This document shows positions 44,676 to 52,499 of a stretch of 64,000 bases of DNA, one piece after another (the first letter of the stretch is position 1; every line of letters begins with the position of its first letter). This stretch comes from Multivorans sp965116445 (GTDB lineage: Bacteria > Acidobacteriota > Thermoanaerobaculia > Multivoradales > Multivoraceae): the NCBI GenBank assembly GCA_965116445.1, contig OZ220688.1, positions 1,674,001-1,738,000 on the forward strand, written 5' to 3'. A program made the position numbers and the translations under genes. Below the pieces are notes generated by a model. The model did no database searches, was not told the origin of the DNA, and saw only the letters and a list, made by a program, of their open reading frames with translations.

Positions 44676-44741
44676 TACGCCACCGCCAATCATGACGGCT
44701 GACCCGATCTCATCCACCCAGTCACGTTTCGCGGGCATCGC

Positions 44742-44945
44742 TCACCGCCGCTCCGCTGCCCTGGCCGGTTCCTTGTCGTGTAGGAACCCCGGCTCGAAGC
44801 GCTGGCGTTCCTGCATCAGGTCTTCGAGGTCTTGTTCGATCTCGTCGAGGACGTGCAGCGCTCGGCGCCGGTCGTGTCGGGCTTCGGCGATCTCCTGGTC
44901 CAGCGCGTGCTGGCGTTCACGGTCTCGGCTTCTCAAGCGTCGCAT
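44742..44945 (-). CDS. Small charged helical protein (passenger)
   Basis: The 67-residue protein is almost wholly charged and alpha-helical by eye (RDRERQHALDQEIAEARHD, VLDEIEQDLEDLMQERQRF). GGGAG lies about 10 bases before the ATG. No family is recognised. It converges on the two-span membrane protein gene within the element. The 106 bp between it and the right terminal repeat hold no evident gene. Confidence 0.45.
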   Translation of the reverse strand: MRRLRSRDRERQHALDQEIAEARHDRRRALHVLDEIEQDLEDLMQERQRFEPGFLHDKEPARAAERR

Positions 44946-45051
44946 CGGGGATTCTCCCAGAGGTTGTGGTTCTAGCCGTCAATCATACCACCGCTTGTAG
45001 AGTCAGGTGGGAAGTAGCACGTCCCGCAAAGAGTTGTCTAGCCCTGTTAGG

Positions 45052-45076
45052 TTCGGCACTCTCGTATATAATCCCC
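45052..45076 (-). repeat. Right terminal inverted repeat
   Basis: Exact 25-bp reverse complement of 41646-41670. Read in the plus direction it ends TATATAATCCCC, so it carries an outward TATAAT box 10 bases before the ATG of the gene next to the insertion. The second copy of TTAGCAAT follows at 45077-45084. Confidence 0.95.
45067..45072 (+). promoter_or_regulatory. Outward -10 box inside the right terminal repeat
   Basis: TATAAT ends 10 bases before the ATG at 45083. With 17-bp spacing the -35 would be CTGTTA (45044-45049), a weak match. If used, transcription would begin around 45079 and produce a nearly leaderless message for the STAS/HATPase gene, replacing its lost lysS-linked ribosome binding site. 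Confidence 0.45.
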
Positions 45077-45084
45077 TTAGCAAT
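45077..45084 (+). repeat. Right target-site duplication of the IS1595-type element
   Basis: TTAGCAAT, identical to 41638-41645. The duplication rebuilds the first two bases of the ATG at 45083, so the downstream coding sequence is complete even though its upstream signals were cut off. Confidence 0.9.
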
Positions 45085-46414
45085 GTCCAACCCTGGCACC
45101 CGGACGCAAGCACCGGAAACAGAGCGGGCCTACATCGTGCAACGCGAAGACAATCGAATCTTCTTCACGGAGCGCGTCGATCCCAAGGCACACGGGCAGT
45201 TCATGTGGTGTCTGCACGACTGCCTCGAGAAGGGCTACGAGGACGTCTTTCTGGACCTGTCGCAATGTGAAGCGGCATTTCCGAACGGTGTGCTGCCGCT
45301 GATCGCCAGCATCGACAACCTTCGGCGCGAACACAAGGAGGTGTCGGTGACCCTTCCTGCAAGCGAGTACATTCAACGGCTTTTCCTCAACACGAATTGG
45401 GCCCACCTCCTGGAGCCCGATCGCTATGCGCCAAGCGAAACGTCCCACCCACGTCACGTTCCGGCGAGACGGTTCAACACTGCCGAACACCAACACCGGC
45501 TTGTCGGAAAGACACTCAACGTCCTCTTGGGCGGGCTCCCGTCCCTCCAGCGAGACGACCTCTCTGCTCTCGAGTGGTCCATCAACGAAATCACCGACAA
45601 CGTTCTGACTCACGCCGACTGCGACCTCGGCGGGATCCTGCAGGTCAGCACTTTCGAGAATGCCGGCAAGGTGGCCGTGGGCGTCACGGACTCAGGCCGT
45701 GGCATCCGCGAATCCCTCCGGGAGAGCCACCGGGAACTGACGGACGACGCCGACGCGATCTACAAGGCTCTCGAGGCGGGCGTTACCCGGCATTCCGATA
45801 TCGGCCAAGGCAATGGTATGGCCGGCGCGCTCCGGATCGCCATGATGTCGGGCGGCTCAATCGAGATCACGTCTGGTCGAGCCCAGGTCAGTTACCGGGA
45901 CGGGCGGTCGACCACCTTCAGGCGCAGCCGGCGGCAGACCTTCCACGGCACCTTCGTCTACTTCGACATCGATCTAGCCACCCGCTTCGACCTCTCCGAG
46001 GCCCTCGACTTCGGAGGCGGACCTCACCGCCCAGTAGACATAGTGGAGGCACTCTACGAAACAGACGACGGAAGAGCCCTCGCCCTTCACCTTCGGGACG
46101 AGGAGGTAGGATTCGGGTCCCGAATGGCCGGAAGACAGATACGTACCAAGGCTCTGAACCTGCTGGCCGCAGAGCCGCACAAGCCTCTTCTCCTGGACTG
46201 GGACGGCGTGCCCCTGGTCTCAAGCAGTTTCGCCGACGAGCTTGTCGGCAAACTGTTCGCAACACTCGGCCCACTTACCTTCAGTCTTCGAGTGCGGAAC
46301 ACCGGAATGCGTCCCGTCGTCCACGGGTTGATCGACAAGGCCATCATGCAACGCGCGGGCCAAACGCTCGCCCGAGCCCGGGAGGAGAGCGATGCCCCAT
46401 CCAAGAGTGACTGA
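45083..46414 (+). CDS. STAS-like / HATPase / DUF4325-like three-part regulator
   Basis: The 443-residue protein appears to have an N-terminal STAS-like domain (about 20-115; VFLDLSQCEAAFPNGVLPLIASI), a GHKL/HATPase core (N box INEITDNVLTHA at 167-178; G1 VTDSGRGI 201-208; G2 GQGNGMAGAL 241-250) and a C-terminal STAS-like DUF4325-type domain (about 335-425; LLLDWDGVPLVSSSFADELVGKLF). Anti-sigma-factor-like kinases (RsbW type) bind STAS partners; here both seem joined in one chain. A PD-(D/E)XK remnant follows immediately. ATG 45083 once sat 10 bases after GGAGG behind lysS. Domain limits are by eye. Confidence 0.75.
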   Translation: MSNPGTRTQAPETERAYIVQREDNRIFFTERVDPKAHGQFMWCLHDCLEKGYEDVFLDLSQCEAAFPNGVLPLIASIDNLRREHKEVSVTLPASEYIQRLFLNTNWAHLLEPDRYAPSETSHPRHVPARRFNTAEHQHRLVGKTLNVLLGGLPSLQRDDLSALEWSINEITDNVLTHADCDLGGILQVSTFENAGKVAVGVTDSGRGIRESLRESHRELTDDADAIYKALEAGVTRHSDIGQGNGMAGALRIAMMSGGSIEITSGRAQVSYRDGRSTTFRRSRRQTFHGTFVYFDIDLATRFDLSEALDFGGGPHRPVDIVEALYETDDGRALALHLRDEEVGFGSRMAGRQIRTKALNLLAAEPHKPLLLDWDGVPLVSSSFADELVGKLFATLGPLTFSLRVRNTGMRPVVHGLIDKAIMQRAGQTLARAREESDAPSKSD

Positions 46415-46622
46415 GCAAGGCTGTCCGTAGACGCTTCCTCAACGCTTATGCTGAACGAGAACGATGTGATTCAGGCCTCCGCCTGCTCCTTGAGGAACAA
46501 GGTTGGAAGATCCTCCGGTGTGCTGACACGTCACAACGAGGCCCTGACATCGAAGCGGAGAGTGTCTCGTCGGGAGTCCGCTTGGTGGTCGAAGCCAAGG
46601 GAGCAACCACCTCGAGTGAAGC
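46407..46622 (+). pseudogene. 5' stump of a PD-(D/E)XK nuclease-like gene
   Basis: GTG 46407 overlaps the end of the STAS/HATPase gene (the usual coupling here) but soon meets a stop; another frame open from 46411 reads FLNAYAERERCDSGLRLLLE, EQGWKILRCADTSQRGPDIE and VRLVVEAKGATTS. The GPDIE and VVEAKG parts look like the Asp and E-x-K of PD-(D/E)XK enzymes that continue KGATSS in intact relatives. The homology stops near 46615-46620, where the truncated mrr gene begins on the other strand. Frameshift plus 3' deletion means it is dead. Confidence 0.6.
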
Positions 46623-47403
46623 TGGCCGTCGTAACAAAGACACCCTTAGTGGTTCCGGCCGCATCGATTGCGCCTCCGAAGTTGCGCAGGTCAGACCCGC
46701 CCACCGACTTCCCTTCGGCAAACTTCTTGGCTTGGACATACACCGCGTCCAGCCCCAGAGCGTCTTCACGAATCTTGCCGTCGATGCCGCCGTCGCCCGA
46801 GCCCCCGGTAACCTCACCACGGTCCGGGTTTCCGCCTCCATAGCCCAAGGCGATCAGGAGGTCCACGACTACGCGCTCGAAGAAGGCCGGGTCCTCCTGA
46901 CGGAGCCGATCGAGGATCTCCACCTCGAGCGCTCCGCTCAACTCAGCCACAGCCGCCTCGAGTCTCTCCTCGGGCGGCTCCTCCACTGGGGAACGAGTCC
47001 CTGCTGCGGCCTCATCGCCGCCGTCGTCTGTCGGGACCGTTGCCTTGGCTCCTCGCCGCGAACTCTGAGCCTTCCAGTCCTTGTACTGCTGGTCCGCGTT
47101 GAGAAAGACAACGTCAACCCGTGAGCCGGCAACCAGGATTCCTCGCCCCTTCTCCGTCAGGCCGTGGTAGCCGCGGCGACTGCCAGCTACGAGTCCCGCT
47201 CCCTTGAGGTGAGACAGGCTCCAGCTCAGGCGATTGTGGAAGACGGGCTGCCGTCCATTGGCCATCATGACGCTTCGGTCCTTCGTGCTCAGGCCAGTCG
47301 CCGCGGCGACCCGCTCCCGGATCTTGGCCAAGGGAAGTTCCTCGCAGTCAACCAGCGACTCCAGTACCGGCTGCATCAAGTTCGAGTAATCCGGAACGGT
47401 CAT
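46531..47403 (-). CDS. mrr: Mrr-type restriction endonuclease, C-terminally truncated
   Basis: The 290-residue product has an Mrr N-terminal winged-helix domain (about 1-95, PVFHNRLSWSLSHLKGAGL) and the Mrr catalytic domain (FFERVVVDLLIALGYGG, GGSGDGGIDGKI with the Asp, VYVQAKKFAEG with the Gln-x-Lys). After KGVFVTTASFTR the sequence no longer looks like Mrr: the expected tail (strand plus IVLIDG...LM segment, about 35 residues) is replaced by GGCSLGFDHQADSRRDTLRF. The cut coincides with the end of the plus-strand nuclease stump. GGAGGAC sits 5 bases before the ATG. It follows the unknown gene at 47460 by 56 bp and may ride the rib operon. Confidence 0.75.
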   Translation of the reverse strand: MTVPDYSNLMQPVLESLVDCEELPLAKIRERVAAATGLSTKDRSVMMANGRQPVFHNRLSWSLSHLKGAGLVAGSRRGYHGLTEKGRGILVAGSRVDVVFLNADQQYKDWKAQSSRRGAKATVPTDDGGDEAAAGTRSPVEEPPEERLEAAVAELSGALEVEILDRLRQEDPAFFERVVVDLLIALGYGGGNPDRGEVTGGSGDGGIDGKIREDALGLDAVYVQAKKFAEGKSVGGSDLRNFGGAIDAAGTTKGVFVTTASFTRGGCSLGFDHQADSRRDTLRFDVRASL

Positions 47404-47459
47404 GGAGTCCTCCGCGAAACCGGGGCAAGCTCACACCTGCGCCGGCGAATCTCGGCACT

Positions 47460-48512
47460 CTACTCCCGCCGCCGCGCCGCCAGCCACTCCTCCGTCGCCT
47501 CCCTGGCCGGGGCCTCCAGCCACGGCAACACACCGAGGTTCCCCTCGCGGGCGGCGGCTTCGATGTCGACGTCGCCGCCGTCGAGGAAGCGGGCGGCGCG
47601 GTAGTAGGCGTCGCCGCCGGTCATAGCGGCGTCGCCGAGTTCGATCAGGTGGCCGGCGAGTTCCCGGGCGCGGCGAAGCCGTGGCGGCAGCGGGCGGGCG
47701 GGCAGAGGTCGCGGCAGACGGTGTTCGAGGCCCGCGGCGGCGGCGGCGGTCCGGAACGCCTCCGTGTCCGGGGGCGAATCGTCGCCGTGAAACAGCGCGT
47801 CGAAGGCCTCCGGCCACGTCGACTGCAGGCGCTCGGCGAGCAGGCGGCGGCTACGGGCGTCCAGGTCAAGAGTCCGCGGAACGACGCGACGCGCCCCCGT
47901 TGCGGCGAGGCGGGCCATCGCCGGACGGAGGATCGCAGGCTGATCGGTCCAACCGACCACGAGCGGCCAGACAAGGGTCGCGAGCCGGGCGGGGGCGGTC
48001 TCGAATGGCAGGCCGTGCTGGCGACGCTCCCCGGGTTCCTCCAGCAGGACAAGGGCCTGGCGCAGCACGCAGTCCAGCAGGTCGACCGCGACGACGGCGT
48101 TCGCGGGAAGCCAGTCGGCGGCCGCGGCAGGGCCCCGCAGGAACCGCAAACCGCAGGTGGACGCGGTCAGGACGTCCTCCGCCACGACCTGGACCACAAG
48201 GGGCGCACCGACGGCAGCCGCGGCCCGGACGATCCGTTCGCGAAGCGGCCCGTAGTCCGCCGCCAGGGGCGGAACGTAGACGACGTCGGTCACCGTCCGC
48301 ACGCTCAAGGCGGCCTTCTCGGGGTCGAGCAGCGGCCCGGCCGGCGGCGACGACGACAGGCCGCCTGTTGCGAGGTCGCACCAGAGTTCGTCGCTGTCGC
48401 CGGTGGGCCAACAAGAGAAACTGTGACGGATCCAGAGATTTGCCGGCTCAGGGATCTGCTCCCGGAGGCTGACTGGGTTCACGGAGCGGTTCCAGTTCGA
48501 GAGGGCCGTCAA
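47460..48512 (-). CDS. Conserved-looking protein of unknown function
   Basis: The 350-residue protein starts at TTG 48512, which overlaps the ribE stop as TTGA, so it is probably co-translated with the riboflavin genes. It is rich in Ala, Arg and Leu, with hydrophobic strands such as VVYVPPLAADYGPLRERIV and APLVVQVVAEDVLTASTCGL, and has no signal peptide or clear membrane span. No domain was recognised. Association with riboflavin or translation genes is only positional. It lies between ribE and the truncated mrr. Confidence 0.65.
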   Translation of the reverse strand: MTALSNWNRSVNPVSLREQIPEPANLWIRHSFSCWPTGDSDELWCDLATGGLSSSPPAGPLLDPEKAALSVRTVTDVVYVPPLAADYGPLRERIVRAAAAVGAPLVVQVVAEDVLTASTCGLRFLRGPAAAADWLPANAVVAVDLLDCVLRQALVLLEEPGERRQHGLPFETAPARLATLVWPLVVGWTDQPAILRPAMARLAATGARRVVPRTLDLDARSRRLLAERLQSTWPEAFDALFHGDDSPPDTEAFRTAAAAAGLEHRLPRPLPARPLPPRLRRARELAGHLIELGDAAMTGGDAYYRAARFLDGGDVDIEAAAREGNLGVLPWLEAPAREATEEWLAARRRE

Positions 48513-49180
48513 CGCTTGTTCGAGCCAAGCGCGGCCGCGACCGCGGCCTCGACGGACTTCCGGACGTACCTGGCCAGGACGTCGCCCTCGACGTTCACGC
48601 GGTCTCCGGGCCTGAGCTCCGAGAGGGTCGTCACCTCGAGCGTGTGGGGAATGAGGGCCACATCGAAGGTCTCTTCATCCAGCGCGGCGATCGTCAGACT
48701 GACGCCGTCGATCGTCACACTGCCCTTCTCGACCATCCCCGACGCCAGTTCCCGTGGCGCCTCGAACGTGATGACCCGGTTCTCCCCCAGCGCCTCGACC
48801 TTCGCCACCCGGGTCGTCGTGTCGACGTGTCCCTGCACCCAGTGACCGCCAAGAGGGTCGCCGGCGGCCAGCGGCGGCTCCAGGTTGACCCGGTCGCCGG
48901 CAGCAAGTGCGCCCAGCGTCGTTCGGCTCAGGGTTTCCGGAGACAGGTCGAAGGCCGACCAGGCCGGAAACGCGCTCTCCGCGCCGGTACCTGAAATGCC
49001 GCTCGTACCGCCCTGCGTCACCACGGTCAGGCAAACGCCGGCAACCGAGAGGCTGGCGCCCGAACCGAGTCGCGACCCGAGCTCGTCCGAGTGCCCGACC
49101 ACCACGCGGGCACCGTGGCTTCGCGAAGCTCCGGGGCCCTCGACTACCCGGCCACGCTCTTGGACAATCCCGGTAAACAT
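48509..49180 (-). CDS. ribE: Riboflavin synthase alpha subunit
   Basis: The 223-residue enzyme dismutates two lumazines to riboflavin. It has the start MFTGIVQERGRVVE, the two tandem lumazine-binding repeats (SVAGVCLTVV, GHWVQGHVDTTTRV; then GSVTIDGVSLTIAAL, LIPHTLEVTTLSELRPGDRVNVEGDVLARYV). The ATG lies 37 bp inside the end of ribD, so the two are coupled. Downstream steps (ribBA, ribH) are outside the window. Confidence 0.95.
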   Translation of the reverse strand: MFTGIVQERGRVVEGPGASRSHGARVVVGHSDELGSRLGSGASLSVAGVCLTVVTQGGTSGISGTGAESAFPAWSAFDLSPETLSRTTLGALAAGDRVNLEPPLAAGDPLGGHWVQGHVDTTTRVAKVEALGENRVITFEAPRELASGMVEKGSVTIDGVSLTIAALDEETFDVALIPHTLEVTTLSELRPGDRVNVEGDVLARYVRKSVEAAVAAALGSNKR

Positions 49181-50328
49181 CCCTGCCTGTAGCCTACGAG
49201 AATCACGTCCGGGCCGCGCCGGCGCACGCGCAGCCGGTCAAGGCGCCATCCATCCACCAGGTTCTCCGCGCCCGTACCGCCGAGCGGACCCGGGGCCTCC
49301 GCACCGCCGATCAGGATCGGCGCGCAGCATACGGCGGCACGATCCCAGACGCCGGAGGACGCGAACGCCTCCAGCACCTCGGCGCCTCCCTCGACGAGAA
49401 CATTCGCCACTCCTCGGCTCGCCAGGTCTTCCAGCACCGCCGCCGGCTCCACGACCTCGAGCACGACGACCTCGGCGCCCGCCTCGCGCAGACGGTCACG
49501 TCGATCGACCCATTTCGACGCCGCATCCGTCTGGGCGCCCCGCGGCTTCTCCGTATAGACGACGACCGGCCCCTCGACTTCGAACATCCGCGCCCGTGCG
49601 GACAGCCGCAACCGACGATCGAGCACGACCCGCAGGATCGGCCCCTCCGCCCGGTCGAGCCGGCGATTGAGACGCGGATCGTCGGCCAGGGCGGTGCCGC
49701 TGCCCACGACGATCGCCTGGTGATCCTCGCGCAGCTCCAGAGCCCACTCCCTGCCGCGCGGCGACGAGATCCACTGGCTGTCTCCGCTTGCCGTCGCGAT
49801 CCGGCCGTCCAGGCTCATCGCCCACTTCAGCGTGACGGCCGGACGCCCATGCGCGAGACGGGTCAGGAAGGGCACGTTCATCTCGATCGCCCGCTCCGCC
49901 AGGAGCCCGCTCTCGACGCGGAGGCCAGCGGCCCGCAGGCGGTCGGCGCCGCCTCCGGTCACCTCCGGGTTCGGATCGCGGTGCGCGAACACCACGCGCT
50001 CCACGCCGGCTTCCAGGACCGCCCGCGCACAGGGTGGCGTGCGCCCGTGGTGGTTGCAAGGCTCAAGCGTCACGTAGACGGTCGCGCCGACTGCGAGGTC
50101 GCCCGCCTCGGACAGCGCGATCGCCTCCGCGTGCTTTCCCCCGGCACGGCGGTGCCAGCCCGACCCGACAATCTCGCCGTCGCGCACGACCACCGCACCG
50201 ACCATGGGGTTCGGTGCCGTGGTGAAGCGGCCGCGGCGCGCCAGGGCCAGCGCACGGGCCATCGCCGTTCGGTCCGCCTCGTCGAAACGATCGACCGCCC
50301 CGGCGGCTCCATCGGCCATCGCGCTCAC
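49144..50328 (-). CDS. ribD: Bifunctional riboflavin biosynthesis deaminase/reductase
   Basis: The roughly 394-residue protein has an N-terminal zinc deaminase domain (APNPMVGAVVVRDGEIVGSG, HAEAIALS, TLEPCNHHGRTPPC) and a C-terminal DHFR-like reductase domain (VTLKWAMSLDGRIATASGDSQWIS, VLVEGGAEVLEAF). GTG 50328 overlaps the ftsY stop as GTGA; ATG 50319 three codons later is also plausible. It provides the second and third steps of flavin pyrimidine formation. Confidence 0.94.
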   Translation of the reverse strand: MSAMADGAAGAVDRFDEADRTAMARALALARRGRFTTAPNPMVGAVVVRDGEIVGSGWHRRAGGKHAEAIALSEAGDLAVGATVYVTLEPCNHHGRTPPCARAVLEAGVERVVFAHRDPNPEVTGGGADRLRAAGLRVESGLLAERAIEMNVPFLTRLAHGRPAVTLKWAMSLDGRIATASGDSQWISSPRGREWALELREDHQAIVVGSGTALADDPRLNRRLDRAEGPILRVVLDRRLRLSARARMFEVEGPVVVYTEKPRGAQTDAASKWVDRRDRLREAGAEVVVLEVVEPAAVLEDLASRGVANVLVEGGAEVLEAFASSGVWDRAAVCCAPILIGGAEAPGPLGGTGAENLVDGWRLDRLRVRRRGPDVILVGYRQGCLPGLSKSVAG

Positions 50329-51293
50329 CCGAACAGGGCGGCCGCGAAGGGGCGCGGCTTGTAGTCGAGGAGGTCCTCCGCTCCCTCGCCAACGCCCAGC
50401 CAGGCGACCGGCAGGCGCAGATCGCGGGCGATCGCCACCGCCATGCCGCCCTTCGCCGTGCCGTCGAGCTTGGCCAGGAAGACGGCGTCGATCGGGACCG
50501 TCGCCCCGAACTCGCGCGCCTGCACCAGCGCGTTGTGGCCGTTGCCGGCATCGACCACGAGGAGGGTAAACACGTTCCAGGTGTCGCCGGCCGCCCGCCG
50601 GGCGACGCGATGCACCTTCGACAGTTCGTCCATCAGTTGACCGCGGGTGTGGAGGCGACCCGCCGTGTCGACGATCAGGTGATCCGTGCCCCGCGCCCCG
50701 GCCGCCTGGACGGCGTCGAACACGAGCGCCGCCGGGTCGCCGCCCGACGGGCGACGGACGACCTCGATCCCCAGCCGCTCGCCCCACACTTCGAGCTGTT
50801 CCGCGGCGGCGGCGCGAAACGTGTCGCCGGCCGCGAAGAGGACCTTCTCGCCCCGGTCCAGGGATGCCCGCGCCAGCTTGGCGGCGGAGGTCGTCTTGCC
50901 CGAGCCGTTAACGCCCACCATCAGGGTGATGCGCGGGGTCGCCGGCAGCGCCGCGGGCGGCGCGTCGAGCAGCAGCACGGCCACCTCATCGACCAGCATT
51001 TGCCGCAGGGCGAACTCGTCGCCGGCGGCGATCGGCCCCGAATCTCCCGCCTGACGCAACCGCTCGACGAGTTCGAGCGAGGTCTCGACGCCCAGGTCCG
51101 ATTCGATCAGGGTTTCCTCGAGCCGCTCCAGCACGTCTTCATCGATCCGCGCGGCGCCTCCGAGTGCGGCGCTGATCCGGCCGACCAGTCCCTTCCGGGT
51201 GCGGCCAAGACCCCGCCGCAGTCGGTTCAACAAGCCCCGCCGTCCTGCTTCCCGAGGGTCGCGCGACTCGTCCTCGACCGGCGGCGCGGCCAT
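50325..51293 (-). CDS. ftsY: Signal recognition particle receptor FtsY
   Basis: The roughly 322-residue SRP-type GTPase targets membrane proteins through SecYEG. It lacks the long acidic A domain of E. coli FtsY and goes nearly straight into the NG domain: N-domain helices (VGRISAALGG, VLERLEETLIESDLGV), P-loop MVGVNGSGKTTSAAKLA, LFAAGDTFRAAAAEQLEVW, VDTAGRLHTRGQLMDEL and LAKLDGTAKGGMAVAIA. ATG 51293 is favoured by a GGGAGG 7 bases upstream; GTG 51320, overlapping the aroB stop, is the alternative. Confidence 0.95.
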   Translation of the reverse strand: MAAPPVEDESRDPREAGRRGLLNRLRRGLGRTRKGLVGRISAALGGAARIDEDVLERLEETLIESDLGVETSLELVERLRQAGDSGPIAAGDEFALRQMLVDEVAVLLLDAPPAALPATPRITLMVGVNGSGKTTSAAKLARASLDRGEKVLFAAGDTFRAAAAEQLEVWGERLGIEVVRRPSGGDPAALVFDAVQAAGARGTDHLIVDTAGRLHTRGQLMDELSKVHRVARRAAGDTWNVFTLLVVDAGNGHNALVQAREFGATVPIDAVFLAKLDGTAKGGMAVAIARDLRLPVAWLGVGEGAEDLLDYKPRPFAAALFG

Positions 51294-51316
51294 GCCGACA
51301 CCTCCCGTCTCCACGG

Positions 51317-52492
51317 TCACCGCGCGCCCCCGGACGACGCGGCTCGGGAGTCTTCGAGAAAGGCCTGGAGTTCGGTCCGCACGACCGCCGGATCGAGGTC
51401 GGCGACGATCTCGCCCCGGCCCGGCGCCGCCGGCAGAATCCACACCAACCCGCTTTCTCGCGCCTTCTTGTCCCGCCCCATCGCGGCAAACAGCCGGTCG
51501 ACCTGGAGGTGGACACCCATGTCGCGCTCCACGGGGCCAAGATCGGGCGGCCCCATTCGATCGATCAGCCGACTGAAGCGTTCCGCGAACTCCGGATCCA
51601 GACCTCGCCCGAGGGCCAGGCGCAACACGAACCTCATGCCGTGCGCCACCGCGTCGCCGTGGCGCAGGCCCCGGTAACCGAACTCCGCTTCGATCGCGTG
51701 CCCCAGGGTGTGGCCGAAGTTGAGCAGCCGGCGGCGGTCGCCCTCTTCCAGGTCCGCTTCGACGACGTCCAGCTTGGCCTGGATCGACGCCGCGACGACC
51801 GGCGTCAGCGCGTCCGCGTCGCCCGCGAGCAGCCGTTCGAGCGACTCCTCCGCCCGATCCAAAAGATCGAGATCAAGCAACGCCGCCATCTTGACCACCT
51901 CGAACAGCCCGGCCCTCAGTTCGCCGACCGGCAGCGTGCGCAAGCTGTCGATGTCGGCAAGCACGAAGCGCGGATGGTGGAAGGCGCCGACCGTGTTCTT
52001 GCCGCCGGGCAGGTCGACCCCGGTCTTGCCGCCGACCGAGGCGTCGACCTGGGCGAGCAGCGTCGTCGGAATCTGGACGTACTCGATGCCGCGCAGGAAA
52101 CAGGCCGCGACGAAGCCGCCGAGATCGCCCACCGACCCGCCGCCGAGCGTGACCATCCGACTGTCACGCTTGCCGCCGCGATCGAGCATCTCCCGCCAGA
52201 CCGAGGCGGCGCACTCGACCGTCTTCGCCGCCTCGCCGTCAGGCGCCTCGATCGTCTCGATCCGGGCCGCGCCCGCGCTCTCGAGCAAGTGCCGTGCCGC
52301 GGCGCCGCAGTGACGATCGGGCACCTCGCTCGTAAGCAGGAACACGACCCGGCCCCGGCACCACGCCGCCACGCCAGCGAGCGCGCCCTGGGCGCCCGCG
52401 GCCAACAGACCCGGGCCGACGAAGATCTCGCTCACGCCCCGCGGATGGGCGAGATTCAGACGGTACGGCTCGTCCGCGCCGTGCCCCGCCAA
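51317..52492 (-). CDS. aroB: 3-dehydroquinate synthase
   Basis: The 391-residue NAD- and metal-dependent cyclase is the second shikimate step. Motifs include LGGGSVGDLGGFVAACFLRGI, IPTTLLAQVDASVGGKTGVDLPGGKNTVGAFHHP, LFEVVKMAALLD and the metal ligands in LLNFGHTLGHAIEAEFGY and LRHGDAVAHGM. It starts 7 bp after aspS. The gene order hisS-aspS-aroB-ftsY-ribD-ribE is compact and probably one operon. Confidence 0.95.
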   Translation of the reverse strand: MAGHGADEPYRLNLAHPRGVSEIFVGPGLLAAGAQGALAGVAAWCRGRVVFLLTSEVPDRHCGAAARHLLESAGAARIETIEAPDGEAAKTVECAASVWREMLDRGGKRDSRMVTLGGGSVGDLGGFVAACFLRGIEYVQIPTTLLAQVDASVGGKTGVDLPGGKNTVGAFHHPRFVLADIDSLRTLPVGELRAGLFEVVKMAALLDLDLLDRAEESLERLLAGDADALTPVVAASIQAKLDVVEADLEEGDRRRLLNFGHTLGHAIEAEFGYRGLRHGDAVAHGMRFVLRLALGRGLDPEFAERFSRLIDRMGPPDLGPVERDMGVHLQVDRLFAAMGRDKKARESGLVWILPAAPGRGEIVADLDPAVVRTELQAFLEDSRAASSGGAR

Positions 52493-52499
52493 GGCTGCC

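Larger units (their letters stand above)
41646..45076. mobile_element. Complete IS1595-family transposon with passenger genes
   Basis: The 3,431-bp element is bounded by perfect 25-bp inverted repeats and an 8-bp direct duplication (TTAGCAAT). It encodes an ISXO2/IS1595-type DDE transposase, a methyltransferase-HNH protein with a 65-residue partner, a two-span membrane protein on the plus strand and a small charged protein. Members of the IS1595 family are known to carry passenger genes. Because ends, target duplication and transposase are all intact, the insertion looks recent and the element may still be active. It separates lysS from the downstream STAS/HATPase gene. Confidence 0.93.

Noticed and set aside
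44466..44738. 90-codon minus-strand frame with a hydrophobic N-terminus
   Set aside because: It overlaps in antisense the plus-strand 96-residue gene, which has a ribosome binding site and a better two-helix pattern. Its C-terminal half is not protein-like.
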